NCBI RefSeq assembly: GCF_001552255.1
Contig: NZ_BCQV01000011.1
Span: 1-64,000 of the forward strand
Direction of reading: 5' to 3'
DNA: 64,000 bases
Source of the DNA: Alicyclobacillus shizuokensis NBRC 103103
Lineage (GTDB): Bacteria > Bacillota > Bacilli > Alicyclobacillales > Alicyclobacillaceae
Part shown: in pieces, positions 53,308-63,238 of the stretch
How positions within the stretch are numbered: the first letter of the stretch is position 1
Layout of the letters: each line of letters opens with the position of its first letter
Translations under genes and position numbers: made by a program
The notes under the pieces: model-generated
What the model was told of the DNA's origin: nothing
What the model saw: the letters and a program-made list of their open reading frames with translations, nothing else
The model's database searches: none

Positions 53308-55671
53308 TCACGCATCCCCCCATACCCTGCCTTGCTGTTCTCGAAGCGCCCGGAGCACCCGTTCCGGTGTGAGCGGGGTTTCATAGATGCGCACCCCGAC
53401 GGCGTCATACACCGCATTCGCCACGGCTGGCGACAGGCCTAGTGAACCAGTCTCGCCGATGCCCTTGGCGCCAAAGGGGCCATTGCGGTGCGGAACCTCC
53501 ACGATGCTGACCTCGTTCTGCTCCGGCAGGTCCCAAAAGCCTGGGATCTTGTAGTCGGCCATGCTGGCGTTGACGACCTGCCCCTCATCGAACACCATCT
53601 CTTCAAAGAGGGTGAAACCCATCTGCATAAAGGAGGCACCCGAAAGCTGACGCTTCACAATGCCGGGATTGATGGCCTTGCCGCAGTCCCCCACCGTCAC
53701 CAGCCGCACAATGCGCACCTTGCCGGTCTCTGTGTCAACTTCCACTTCGACCCCACTGCCGCCGACCATCCAGTACGGGGTGATGTGGTCCGACATTCCA
53801 GTGGTGGCATCCGGCTTTTTGTAGTAGGGGAAATAGGAGCCGACCCCGAGCACGTTGCCCGCTTGCATGCCAAACCGTCTCGCCAAAATGTCCCCGTAAG
53901 TGAAGAACGATCCGTCGGGCGCTGCCACCCCGCCGTCTTGCACAGCCAGGGCTTCAGGGGCAAACCCGGTCTGCTCAGCGCACAGGGCCACCATCTGTCT
54001 TTTCGCGTCCTCGGCCGCCAAACGAACCGCGTTGCCCATGTGGAACGTGGATCGCGATCCGAGAGTGGCCATGTCGTAGGGCGTCACTTCCGTATCCGGG
54101 TGAATCACCCGCACGGACTCGGCTTCAAGGCCTAGGACGTCCGCCGCTATCTGCGCCATCGCAGTGTCCGAGCCTTGCCCCATGTCCACCGTGCCGCAAT
54201 ACACTCCGCAGCTTCCGTCACTGTACAGATTGACAAACGCCACCGAGGTGGTGGGTGATACGGCCGCCTTGATGCCGATGGCGAGACCGCGGCCGCGGCG
54301 AATGGGTCCGGATCCGTGATCAAACGGTTCATCCCACCTCATCTTACGGGCGAGTTCCTCTAGCACCTCGACCGTCCCCACGTCCTCCATCACCGTACCA
54401 GTGGCGTGCGGGCGGCCGTTGCGCAGGATGTTTTTGCGCCGGAACTCCAACGGATCGATTCCGAGTTCGCGCGCGATGATGTCCGCTTGGCTCTCGTACG
54501 CCCACACCAGCTGCGGAATCCCGAAGCCGCGCAGGGCGCCGGCCGGAGGCAGGTTGGTGTAGACGGCGTAGGAGTCCAGGCTTACCGCTTCGATGTCATA
54601 CGGGCCTGCGGCCGTGAACCCGGACTTCTGCGTCACGCGGGGCCCAATGTCGGCATACGCCCCGCCGTTCCACCATGTCTTGCAGTCGCGGGCGACAATG
54701 CGCCCGTCGTTCGTGACCCCGGTGCGGATGGTCACCGTCGCCGCGTGGCGGGTGATAGTGTAGAACTGCTCCTCCATGGTCAGGCTGAGGCGCACGGGGC
54801 GCTGCGTGATGAGGGCCAGCGCCGCCACCAAGGCCTCCAGCTTGATGTACAGCTTGGCACCGAATCCACCGCCGAGATAAGCCGTACGGACGCGCACCTT
54901 GTTCTCCGGCCAGCCAAGCAGCCGCGCCACCTCGATGCGCACGAACGAAGGGCTCTGCGAAGCGGTATGGATAAGCAGGTTGCCGGTGTCCGTCAGTTGC
55001 GCGAGGGTCACTATCGGTTCCAGTGGCAGGTGGCTGACCTGCTGGCTGCGGAAAGTATGTTCAAACACGCGGTCCGCCTTCGCAAACGCTGCGTCTAAGT
55101 CCCCGTTGCGCAGGTGGTACTCCATCGACACGTTCGTCTTGGCCCGCGGTTGGAGCGTCTTTAGGTCAGCGAACGTCCCGGCCGGCCGAATCACGTCGTG
55201 AACGAAGGTCGTTTCGGATTTCGCGGACTCGACCTCGTGAAAGAGGGGCTCAAGCTCCTCATAGTCAATCTCCACCAAATCAGTCGCCCTATCTGCCACA
55301 TGCACGTCCGTCGCCAGCACCACCGCCACCGGCTCGCCGACATGGCGCACCTTGTCCAGGGCGAGGATGGGCTGGTCGTGAAATGCCGGTCCATAGTACG
55401 GATCGGGAATCACCTTGAGGATGTCCTCGCCGGTGATGACGTCGTACACGCCCGGCAACTCTTTGGCCTCCTGGGTGTCGATGCCGCGGATGCGCGCGTG
55501 GGCGATGGTGCTGCGGACCACCTTGGCATGCAGCATCCCGGGGACCTCCAGGTTGTGGATGTACTCCGCCCGGCCTGTCACCTTCGCTTGGCTCTCCAGC
55601 CGCTTGACCGCACGGCCCACCTGTCCTTGCTCCGTGCCCGCCGGGACGCCAGACTCCAGCACCTTACTCAT
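53308..55671 (-). CDS. molybdenum hydroxylase large (molybdopterin) subunit
   Basis: Catalytic subunit of 787 aa, xanthine dehydrogenase family. The small domain (about 20-140) starts at VKRLESQAKVTGRAEYIHNLE. The Mo-binding part contains GGGFGAKLYIKLEALVAAL, the AGALRGFGIPQ loop, VDMGQGSDTAMAQIAADVLG and the catalytic-Glu motif GIGETGSLG near the C-terminus. The CO dehydrogenase loop AYxCSFR is absent, so it hydroxylates an organic, probably aromatic or N-heterocyclic, substrate. The ATG at 55671 follows GGAGGGG; it overlaps the FAD-subunit gene. Confidence 0.93.
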   Translation of the reverse strand: MSKVLESGVPAGTEQGQVGRAVKRLESQAKVTGRAEYIHNLEVPGMLHAKVVRSTIAHARIRGIDTQEAKELPGVYDVITGEDILKVIPDPYYGPAFHDQPILALDKVRHVGEPVAVVLATDVHVADRATDLVEIDYEELEPLFHEVESAKSETTFVHDVIRPAGTFADLKTLQPRAKTNVSMEYHLRNGDLDAAFAKADRVFEHTFRSQQVSHLPLEPIVTLAQLTDTGNLLIHTASQSPSFVRIEVARLLGWPENKVRVRTAYLGGGFGAKLYIKLEALVAALALITQRPVRLSLTMEEQFYTITRHAATVTIRTGVTNDGRIVARDCKTWWNGGAYADIGPRVTQKSGFTAAGPYDIEAVSLDSYAVYTNLPPAGALRGFGIPQLVWAYESQADIIARELGIDPLEFRRKNILRNGRPHATGTVMEDVGTVEVLEELARKMRWDEPFDHGSGPIRRGRGLAIGIKAAVSPTTSVAFVNLYSDGSCGVYCGTVDMGQGSDTAMAQIAADVLGLEAESVRVIHPDTEVTPYDMATLGSRSTFHMGNAVRLAAEDAKRQMVALCAEQTGFAPEALAVQDGGVAAPDGSFFTYGDILARRFGMQAGNVLGVGSYFPYYKKPDATTGMSDHITPYWMVGGSGVEVEVDTETGKVRIVRLVTVGDCGKAINPGIVKRQLSGASFMQMGFTLFEEMVFDEGQVVNASMADYKIPGFWDLPEQNEVSIVEVPHRNGPFGAKGIGETGSLGLSPAVANAVYDAVGVRIYETPLTPERVLRALREQQGRVWGDA

Positions 55672-56554
55672 GCGCCACCCCTCCGTTCCTGGTGCGCGCC
55701 GCAAGTGCCTGTTCCAGGGCACGGCGCACACACACCTTGACGATTTCACGTTTGTACCCGGACGAACCCCGAATGTCCGCAAGTGGGTGAACGCCTGCCG
55801 CAGCCAGCTCGGCCGCTTCTTCGAACGCCTCCGCGGCAGGGCGCCGCCCACGCAGAAACGACTCCACCCCAGTCAGCCGCACCGGTCTCTCGGTGGCGGC
55901 GCTGACCGCCACCCGCGCCTCGGCGACAACCCCGCCTTGCATCCGGACAAACGCGGCGACACCGCACATCGGCCAGTCGTCGGCCGACAACGCCGTGTAT
56001 TTCAGATACGTTCCGCTCAACCCGTTCGGCAAAGCGGGCACCACCACGTCAGTGATCAGTTCACTCGGGTTAAGCACGGTGGTGTAATATCCGGTGAGAA
56101 ACTCAGGCAGCGCCACCTCACGTTCGCCTGCCTGGCCCGAAATTCGCACACGGGCGTCCAACGCCATCAAAATGGGCGGCAGATCCATGTGCGGGTCCCC
56201 GTGCGCCAGGTGCCCGCCAACGGTCGCCACGTTTCGCACACGCACATTGGACAGCGTTTGCATCGCCTGGGTGATGACCGGAGTAAACTCGGCCACCACG
56301 GGTGAGCGCTCGACGTCGCGCAAGGATGCCAGAGGCCCCAGGTGCAGGTCGCCTGCGTCGTCCAGCCGGATGCCGCTGAGCGACGGCTTCAGCCGCTGCA
56401 AGCTGACCAGTGTATGGGGAGTGAACACTTTTGACTTCATCATTAGCATCAGGGCCGTGCCGCCGGCCACCGGTCGCACGGACGGATCGTCCGTGTTCAA
56501 CAGCGACAAGGCCTCCTCCAGCGTCTCGGGCTGTAGCAGTTGAAACGGATTCAT
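55664..56554 (-). CDS. molybdenum hydroxylase FAD subunit
   Basis: Medium subunit of 296 aa with the FAD-binding PCMH fold. PVAGGTALMLMMK near residue 28, and TLSNVRVRNVATVGGHLAHGDPHMDLPPILMALD (about 100-133) carry the FAD contacts. The C-terminal CO_deh_flav_C domain is present. It accepts electrons from the Fe-S subunit. Its start overlaps the CoxG-like gene stop as ATGA. Confidence 0.92.
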   Translation of the reverse strand: MNPFQLLQPETLEEALSLLNTDDPSVRPVAGGTALMLMMKSKVFTPHTLVSLQRLKPSLSGIRLDDAGDLHLGPLASLRDVERSPVVAEFTPVITQAMQTLSNVRVRNVATVGGHLAHGDPHMDLPPILMALDARVRISGQAGEREVALPEFLTGYYTTVLNPSELITDVVVPALPNGLSGTYLKYTALSADDWPMCGVAAFVRMQGGVVAEARVAVSAATERPVRLTGVESFLRGRRPAAEAFEEAAELAAAGVHPLADIRGSSGYKREIVKVCVRRALEQALAARTRNGGVAHE

Positions 56555-57015
56555 GACCGTGCCTCCTGAGGGTGTGTGAGCGCGGTCCTCAGATTTTCGG
56601 CAAACAGGTTCCCCATTTCTTCACATTTAGCACGAAAGACGGACTGCCCGATGCCGCCCAGCTTGCCGGTGATGGTCTGATCCAGCACGTAGTCAATGCG
56701 TGTGGTCTGGTCATCCACGGCAGACACCATCAATTCGACATTGCCGGTGAGTTTGCCGGCCAGAGCCTTCGGCTTGCCGTCCACCACGGCCTTCAAGGAG
56801 GTGGGTTCGTTCACCTCAGTCAGTCGGACCATGACGTCAAATTTCATCTTCAAAAAAGCGACTTCCACCTCAAGAATGGCACTGTACCTGCCATCGCCCA
56901 GGTCGGTGAGTCGGCTGCAGCCAGGAATGCACTGAGCCAACCGCTCTGGGGTGCTGACAAAGGCGAACACCTCGTTCTGGGGGCAGGCTACGTCAAACTG
57001 ATTAGATACCTGCAT
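56551..57015 (-). CDS. CoxG-like SRPBCC protein
   Basis: SRPBCC-fold protein of 154 aa, CO dehydrogenase subunit G family (PVDVFAFVSTPERLAQCIPGC-like N-terminus; GKLTGNVELMVS). CoxG proteins accompany molybdenum hydroxylases and are thought to help membrane attachment or assembly; the role here is taken from that. It overlaps the cyclase gene by 28 bases. Confidence 0.86.
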   Translation of the reverse strand: MQVSNQFDVACPQNEVFAFVSTPERLAQCIPGCSRLTDLGDGRYSAILEVEVAFLKMKFDVMVRLTEVNEPTSLKAVVDGKPKALAGKLTGNVELMVSAVDDQTTRIDYVLDQTITGKLGGIGQSVFRAKCEEMGNLFAENLRTALTHPQEARS

Positions 57016-57728
57016 GTTTCAAGGTCCTCCTCTTCCAACAGAATGGCAGCGGCGCGAGTTGGTCCGGCGGTACCGCCGGTGATTTTCAGCGGCAGGCCCA
57101 TGTACCAGAACTGGCGCCCGGCTACCTGGCTCAGGTCGCCCAAGTTCTCGGTGTTGAGAATGCCGCGCTCGCGACAAACCGTGTGCGCAGGCTTCCACTC
57201 GTCTCCCTTGTGGGGTTCGACGTCGACACTGGCGCAGTCGATACCGATGTTGATGACGCCCCTGTCCGCCAGCCACTCTGTCGCAGCCCGGTCCAGCCCC
57301 GGATGAGCGTGGCCGTAGGCGGGCTTGGGAAACGTGCGGCCGTAGTGGCCCGTATAGAGCAAAACCACCTTGGGCGAGAACGGCCCAGAAAACTCGACTC
57401 GCGCTCGTTCCGCCGCCTCCTCCAACATGGCAACGGTGATGAATTCCGCTGGTTTGGCCACGCTCACGTCCAGGCACACCGCCAAACCCTGGAACATCTC
57501 GAGTGGCAGCTCGTGAATCGCCTTCGCCTTTGGGCTAGGGTCCATGTGTTGGAAGGAGTCCGTGTGCGTCGCACAATGATCGGACAGGAACAGCGCGTTG
57601 ATGGCGAATGTCCACTGCCCATTCGGGAGTTGCTGCACAGATTTCAAACGGTGCACCACTGTCGGTTGATGCCCCCGGTACACGGGGGATCCGCTGAATA
57701 TTTCCTGAGATAAATCGATGATAAGCAC
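56988..57728 (-). CDS. cyclase-family metal hydrolase (kynurenine-formamidase-like)
   Basis: Cyclase-superfamily hydrolase of 246 aa. The metal motif is HCATHTDSFQHMDP (HxxTHxDxxxH), followed by YTGHYGRTF and GIDCASVD. Related enzymes hydrolyse N-formylkynurenine or other amides and esters, including isatin. The GTG at 57728 follows GGGGGG. Placed between the RraA-like gene and the hydroxylase subunits, it probably opens or hydrolyses the hydroxylated product. Confidence 0.84.
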   Translation of the reverse strand: MLIIDLSQEIFSGSPVYRGHQPTVVHRLKSVQQLPNGQWTFAINALFLSDHCATHTDSFQHMDPSPKAKAIHELPLEMFQGLAVCLDVSVAKPAEFITVAMLEEAAERARVEFSGPFSPKVVLLYTGHYGRTFPKPAYGHAHPGLDRAATEWLADRGVINIGIDCASVDVEPHKGDEWKPAHTVCRERGILNTENLGDLSQVAGRQFWYMGLPLKITGGTAGPTRAAAILLEEEDLETCRYLISLT

Positions 57729-57794
57729 TCGTATCCCCCCTTCGACCAACTCAGGCTCCGAGTACAGTCGACACAAGCGACCCGACTCGGGGGC

Positions 57795-58487
57795 TCACTT
57801 GGAGCCCAGGATGTGCGCCTCCTCCTCAATCAGCTCTCGCAACCGGCGATCCACCTCACGCAGGACGTCCGCGGGGACAAAGCAGATGCCGCTGTCGTCG
57901 GCAACGACGATGTCTCCGGGAAGCACCTGCACATCGTGCAGGCGGATGGGCACGTTGATACCGACTCCCTGCAGCCGAGCCCGCCCGGTCGTCGGCGTGA
58001 CGCCACGCGACCACACCGGAAACCGCAGGTCCGCCAGCTGGTCCACGTCACGGACAGCCCCGTCTACAATGATTCCGGCAATACCGCACTCCACCGCGCG
58101 ATGGGCAGCAAGACCGCCGAAAACGGAGTATTGACCAATCCCGTCGCCTGCGATGACCAACACGTCTCCCGAAGACGTCAGCTCCATCGCCGACTTGTGA
58201 ATGAGCCCATCACCCGCCAGCTCGTGCGACCGGCGTTCCGGCAAATACTGCAGGGTGACAGCCCGACCCACCACACGGGATCCCGGCAGCCGTGACGGGA
58301 TGCAGGTGGCCGGGACGGAAAGTCTGTAGCCCAACTCGTCCAGTATGTCGGACACGTTGGACGACAGCCCAGGAATGTTGCGCCACCCCGCCGCCACACT
58401 CCAATCTACTGACGGAAGCTCACCCACCTGCGCCGGCCTGGACTTGCCAATCGCCGCCCGCGGTTGTCTGTCATGTTGTGTCATCAT
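57795..58487 (-). CDS. RraA-like aldolase/decarboxylase
   Basis: RraA/HMG-CHA aldolase-family protein of 230 aa. The metal-site motif GGLAAHRAVECGIAGIIVDG with AVRDVDQL carries the G...RD..D pattern of 4-carboxy-4-hydroxy-2-oxoadipate aldolase and oxaloacetate decarboxylase relatives. ATGs at 58487 and 58484 follow GGGAGG. It is the first gene of the molybdenum hydroxylase operon. Confidence 0.84.
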   Translation of the reverse strand: MMTQHDRQPRAAIGKSRPAQVGELPSVDWSVAAGWRNIPGLSSNVSDILDELGYRLSVPATCIPSRLPGSRVVGRAVTLQYLPERRSHELAGDGLIHKSAMELTSSGDVLVIAGDGIGQYSVFGGLAAHRAVECGIAGIIVDGAVRDVDQLADLRFPVWSRGVTPTTGRARLQGVGINVPIRLHDVQVLPGDIVVADDSGICFVPADVLREVDRRLRELIEEEAHILGSK

Positions 58488-58662
58488 GTGTCCCTCCCGC
58501 AGATGGAAATTCTTGTACAAATCTTCAAGGCGACCCACGGCATTCCCGTCACAGCCTTGACTGTGGCGCTCACTGAAAAAACGTGGGTGGCCCTAGCATC
58601 GTCACCCCCGACTCATCACAACGAATTTGTTGTTACATAGTTGGTGCAACTAAGTTACATAC
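58488..58662 (-). promoter_or_regulatory. structured leader of the hydroxylase operon, candidate attenuator
   Basis: On the minus strand a GGGTG/CACCC hairpin (58585-58608) is directly followed by a run of six T (58576-58581), as in a short intrinsic terminator. Its 3' arm overlaps ACCCACG (58582-58588), which can pair instead with CGTGGGT at 58533-58539. A further 5-bp stem (58550-58554/58561-58565) lies inside. The two pairings exclude each other, as in attenuators. The stem is only 5 bp. Confidence 0.4.
58638..58652. promoter_or_regulatory. palindromic operator TAGTTG-N3-CAACTA
   Basis: Perfect 6-3-6 palindrome just downstream of the candidate -10 of the hydroxylase operon, flanked by direct repeats TTACATA at 58633-58639 and 58655-58661. 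Likely a repressor site. The cognate regulator is not in the immediate neighbourhood. Confidence 0.5.
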
Positions 58663-58692
58663 ATATTAACAACCATGAATCGGATAAATCAA
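58663..58692 (-). promoter_or_regulatory. candidate promoter of the hydroxylase operon
   Basis: On the minus strand TTGATT (58687-58692) and TAATAT (58663-58668) are spaced by 18 bp, next to the palindromic operator. Leader length would be about 165 bases. Confidence 0.45.
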
Positions 58693-58821
58693 CAGAGTTT
58701 TTTTCGTTGGCAGAGGGTTTGTGGAAAGGAATGAGTTCACGAGGGCATGCCTAGCAGCAATAGCGTGGAAACAATGGGAGAGATCATAAAGACAATTGAA
58801 GTGGTCTATGAAGACACAAAA

Positions 58822-58885
58822 CGGGCCCGAGCGCCGGGGACAAGGATGCGTGCCCTCCCTTCCCCATGGCCGCGCTGCGGGCCCG
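58822..58885 (-). terminator. groEL terminator
   Basis: Outer arms CGGGCCCG at 58878-58885 and 58822-58829, then AGCGC/GCGCT and GGGG/CCCC further in, form a long GC-rich hairpin on the minus strand 23 bp after the groEL stop. TTTT at 58818-58821 follows. Confidence 0.7.
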
Positions 58886-58908
58886 CTTCCACACTACCGT
58901 TGGATGGG

Positions 58909-60591
<1,683 letters not shown>

Positions 60592-60900
60592 TTACGCCTG
60601 GACAATCGCGAGAATGTCGCTCTCGCGCAGGATGAGAAGTTCTTCGCCGTCCACCTTCACCTCGGTGCCGGCGTACTTGGAATACAGCACCCGGTCCCCG
60701 ACCTTGACGTCCAACTCCACTCGTTTGCCATCCTCCAAACGTCCGGGACCCACCGCAATCACCTCGGCCTCCTGGGGCTTCTCCTTGGCCGTGTCCGGGA
60801 GCACAATGCCGCTGGCCGTCTTTTCCTCCCGTTCCACCGGGCGCACCACAACCCGGTCGGCAAGCGGGCGAAGCGAGTGCTTGGTGACTGTTGCGCTCAT
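60592..60900 (-). CDS. groES: co-chaperonin GroES
   Basis: Heptameric lid of GroEL, 102 aa. The N-terminal [27 protein letters not shown] contains the mobile loop, and [35 protein letters not shown] the C-terminal barrel. The ATG at 60900 follows TTGGAGGTTGGGGT. A few extra residues (SATVTKHS) precede the usual start, so the protein is a little longer than the normal 94-97. Confidence 0.97.
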   Translation of the reverse strand: MSATVTKHSLRPLADRVVVRPVEREEKTASGIVLPDTAKEKPQEAEVIAVGPGRLEDGKRVELDVKVGDRVLYSKYAGTEVKVDGEELLILRESDILAIVQA

Positions 60901-60926
60901 ACCCCAACCTCCAATTCCAACGTTTA

Positions 60927-60953
60927 TTAGCACTCTGTACACTTGAGTGCTAA
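60927..60953. promoter_or_regulatory. CIRCE element (HrcA operator)
   Basis: Perfect match to TTAGCACTC-N9-GAGTGCTAA, 26 bases upstream of groES. The heat-shock repressor HrcA binds this element in Bacillota. Confidence 0.97.
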
Positions 60954-60964
60954 ACCCAACTTAC

Positions 60965-60994
60965 ATCATAGGGATAACGGCACAGCGGATGCAA
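60965..60994 (-). promoter_or_regulatory. groESL promoter
   Basis: On the minus strand TTGCAT (60989-60994) and TATGAT (60965-60970), 18-bp spacing, immediately upstream of CIRCE. Confidence 0.6.
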
Positions 60995-61092
60995 GCCGCG
61001 CGCGGAGAAGTTTGAGCCCGCGCGACCAGGGTTGCACCCGCTTGATGGAGTTTATTGCGATTATTGCGTCTATCCGCCGCTTCTTGCCGAAA

Positions 61093-61148
61093 AACCGGAG
61101 TCCTTTCACAGGGCATGAGCATACACCTGGAAGACGTTTTCTCCGGTT
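61093..61148 (-). terminator. candidate terminator of the meta-cleavage operon
   Basis: Perfect 8-bp arms AACCGGAG (minus strand, 61141-61148) and CTCCGGTT (61093-61100) with a 40-base loop; the 3' arm continues into a T-rich run. It begins at the base after the stop codon of the decarboxylase gene. The large loop makes this less certain. Confidence 0.45.
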
Positions 61149-62147
61149 TCATTCCCGTGTGCGAAGCTGTCGGTGGGCGAGCCCGAGAAAAGCGGCCGCG
61201 TCGGCCTGGGCAGCCGCCGGCGGCCACGCGCACAGGTCAAAGGGAAAATCGGAGCCGGGCAACACGCGCTCGGCCCCCGCCACTTCCAGCAGCAACCGAG
61301 CGGACCGCGGATCCCACAGGACATTGTCGTAATAGAACCTGCGCAAGTAGTCGGACGGCCGCATCGACATCTCGGCCCGCACACCGGGCCAGACCTGCCA
61401 GCCTTGCTCCAAGCGGCCCATCTGGTACGGCAGGTAGCCGCCGCCATGCGCCAGCAGCCAACGGATACGCGGGTACCTGTCGAGAGTGCCGCTGAGCACC
61501 AAGTCGACCGCGCAGACGGTCGTCTCCCAGGGCACCCCAATCAGGTTGGGCATGCGCCGACGCTGAATGCGCGGGTCCGTGTTGAGCAGCGGATGGACAA
61601 ACAACACGGCCCCGTGCGCATCGGCCGCTTCCAACAGGGGCCGAAACGCCTCGTCACCGAGCAGCCTCTCCCCACACCCAGGCCCGATGATGGCCCCCAG
61701 CAATCCGCAGCCCATCGCCCGCTCCAGTTCCTCAGCCGCCCACTCGGGGCGGTTGAGGGGCACCGTGGCCAGGGCGCTGAGCGCCTGTGGGTGCTCGCGC
61801 ACCCAGGCGGCCAGGGCGTCGTTGTACACCCGCGCTCCCTCCGCTGTCACCTCAGGCTCCGACTCGTACAAAAACAACTGCGGCACCGGCGACACGAGCG
61901 AATGCACAACCCCGGCGGCGCGCTGCGCGTCCAGATAGACGCCGGGGTCGACAAACTCCGGTTTCAATTCGAACGCCCACTTGCCGTTGACGGTGAGAAA
62001 CGGCGCCTTGCCTGGCGTGCGCTGTTCCCACTGCGCCTCTACACGACGCTCCGCACGCAGCCACTCCATTTCCGCTGCCGGGATGAAATGGGTATGTACG
62101 TCGTATGGCGCACGGTCGGCCGAGCTACCCAGTCCTCCCGTACTCAC
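61149..62147 (-). CDS. amidohydrolase of the ACMS decarboxylase family
   Basis: Amidohydrolase-2 protein of 332 aa. Metal ligands are in YDVHTHFIP (HxH), VHPLLNTD, LAHGGGYLPY and PGSDFPFD (Asp). The closest named relatives are 2-amino-3-carboxymuconate 6-semialdehyde decarboxylase and related decarboxylases of aromatic ring-cleavage routes. GTG start at 62147 overlaps the tautomerase stop. With 4-oxalocrotonate genes upstream it fits the 3-hydroxyanthranilate or 2-aminophenol type meta pathway; the actual substrate is inference. Confidence 0.82.
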   Translation of the reverse strand: MSTGGLGSSADRAPYDVHTHFIPAAEMEWLRAERRVEAQWEQRTPGKAPFLTVNGKWAFELKPEFVDPGVYLDAQRAAGVVHSLVSPVPQLFLYESEPEVTAEGARVYNDALAAWVREHPQALSALATVPLNRPEWAAEELERAMGCGLLGAIIGPGCGERLLGDEAFRPLLEAADAHGAVLFVHPLLNTDPRIQRRRMPNLIGVPWETTVCAVDLVLSGTLDRYPRIRWLLAHGGGYLPYQMGRLEQGWQVWPGVRAEMSMRPSDYLRRFYYDNVLWDPRSARLLLEVAGAERVLPGSDFPFDLCAWPPAAAQADAAAFLGLAHRQLRTRE

Positions 62148-62335
62148 GGCTCTCGCTCCGACAGCGGTTTGCCGCCAACCGCCCAGTGTTGTTTCGGCAG
62201 CTCATGGAGCAGCACCCGAATCGATTCGCGCGGACTACCCAAAGCCCGGTGCACCGCCTCGGTCACCTCGGTGATCAGTTGGCGCTTGACAGCTTCGGAT
62301 CGACCCTCGACAATGTGCAGCTGGATGAGCGGCAT
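62144..62335 (-). CDS. 4-oxalocrotonate tautomerase
   Basis: Small tautomerase of 63 aa with the catalytic Pro right after the start Met (MPLIQLHIVEGR), then the Arg-containing EAVHRALGSPRESIRVLL and HELPKQHWAVGG, the usual 4-OT length and pattern. The ATG follows GGAGG. It interconverts enol and keto forms of 4-oxalocrotonate in the meta-cleavage route. Confidence 0.9.
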   Translation of the reverse strand: MPLIQLHIVEGRSEAVKRQLITEVTEAVHRALGSPRESIRVLLHELPKQHWAVGGKPLSEREP

Positions 62336-62363
62336 GCGACTTCCTCCTCGCTTCACAATGGTT

Positions 62364-63137
62364 TCAGTCGTAGACATTCAGGCGCAGCTCGCCCAGGCCG
62401 TCAAAATCCACAACCACCTCGTCGCCACGGTGCAGGTGAATCGCTTCGGTGATGCCTCCGGTCAGCACCACCATCCCCGGTTCAACCGCTTGCCCGACTT
62501 GGGCCAGCATGCGTGCCAACTGCACGACCGCCCGCACGGGGTGGCCAAGCACCGCTGCTCCCGCGCCGGTCTGCTTGACCTCACCGTTCTGGCGCACCGC
62601 CACACCGACCTCGTCCCACGCGCAGTGATACGGAGAATACGCCCGATCCGCCAACAAAAAGCGGGCAAACGAGGCGTTGTCCGCCACCACGTCGACCAAC
62701 GTGAAGGAGAAATCGCGGTAGCGGCTGTCGATGATTTCCACCGCCGGCATCACGCACTCGGTCGCCAACCACACATCCCGGGCGGTCACCTGCGGACCGG
62801 CGAGACGGTGTTTGAACACGAACGCCAGCTCTGGCTCCACCCGCGGGTGGATGAGACCGGTCAGCGACAGCTTGCCGTCGGTCATCTCCCGGGAACCAAA
62901 CAGCCGGCCGTATATCGGTTCTTCAACCCCGACCGACAGCTGCTTGGCGCGGCTGGTCAGTCCCATCTTCCAGCCCGCCAGGACGTCGCCCTCAGACACG
63001 GCTCTCTCCGCATTCAAACGCTGTATTTCGTACGCGTCAGCGACCGTCAGTCCGGAGTACCGCTGCGTCAATTTTTCCATCTCGGCGGCATTGGCTTGGT
63101 GCCGCCACACTTCTTCGGCAATCGCCCGCAAGTCCAT
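62364..63137 (-). CDS. 4-oxalocrotonate decarboxylase / 2-keto-4-pentenoate hydratase family protein
   Basis: Fumarylacetoacetase-fold enzyme of 257 aa. GWKMGLTSRAKQLSVGVEEPIYG near residue 55 is closest to the decarboxylase (DmpH) form; the metal ligands are in RVEPELAFVF and the EIIDSRY segment. The hydratase (DmpE) looks similar, so the assignment is a preference. GGGAGGGAG precedes the ATG. Confidence 0.82.
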   Translation of the reverse strand: MDLRAIAEEVWRHQANAAEMEKLTQRYSGLTVADAYEIQRLNAERAVSEGDVLAGWKMGLTSRAKQLSVGVEEPIYGRLFGSREMTDGKLSLTGLIHPRVEPELAFVFKHRLAGPQVTARDVWLATECVMPAVEIIDSRYRDFSFTLVDVVADNASFARFLLADRAYSPYHCAWDEVGVAVRQNGEVKQTGAGAAVLGHPVRAVVQLARMLAQVGQAVEPGMVVLTGGITEAIHLHRGDEVVVDFDGLGELRLNVYD

Positions 63138-63238
63138 CGTCCGCTCCCTCCCTTACCTATGATGGATTCGCGCTCAGCGCCGGCAAGCGCTTCGGCCCAA
63201 CCGGCCGCTTCGCCCCCGGACGGAGCGCGTGGATGGAC

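Noticed and set aside
53308-55671. CO dehydrogenase large subunit
   Set aside because: The CoxL active-site loop AYxCSFR is missing, and the motif AGALRGFG is of the general hydroxylase type.
58620-58700. Sigma-54 promoter or T-box in the AT-rich spacer
   Set aside because: No GG-N10-GC spacing and no T-box core were found; a sigma-A-like promoter plus palindrome explains the spacer better.
58740-58850. Short plus-strand frame starting MPSSNSVETMGEIIK
   Set aside because: It runs into the groEL terminator and then antisense of groEL, with no known family and only a weak start signal.
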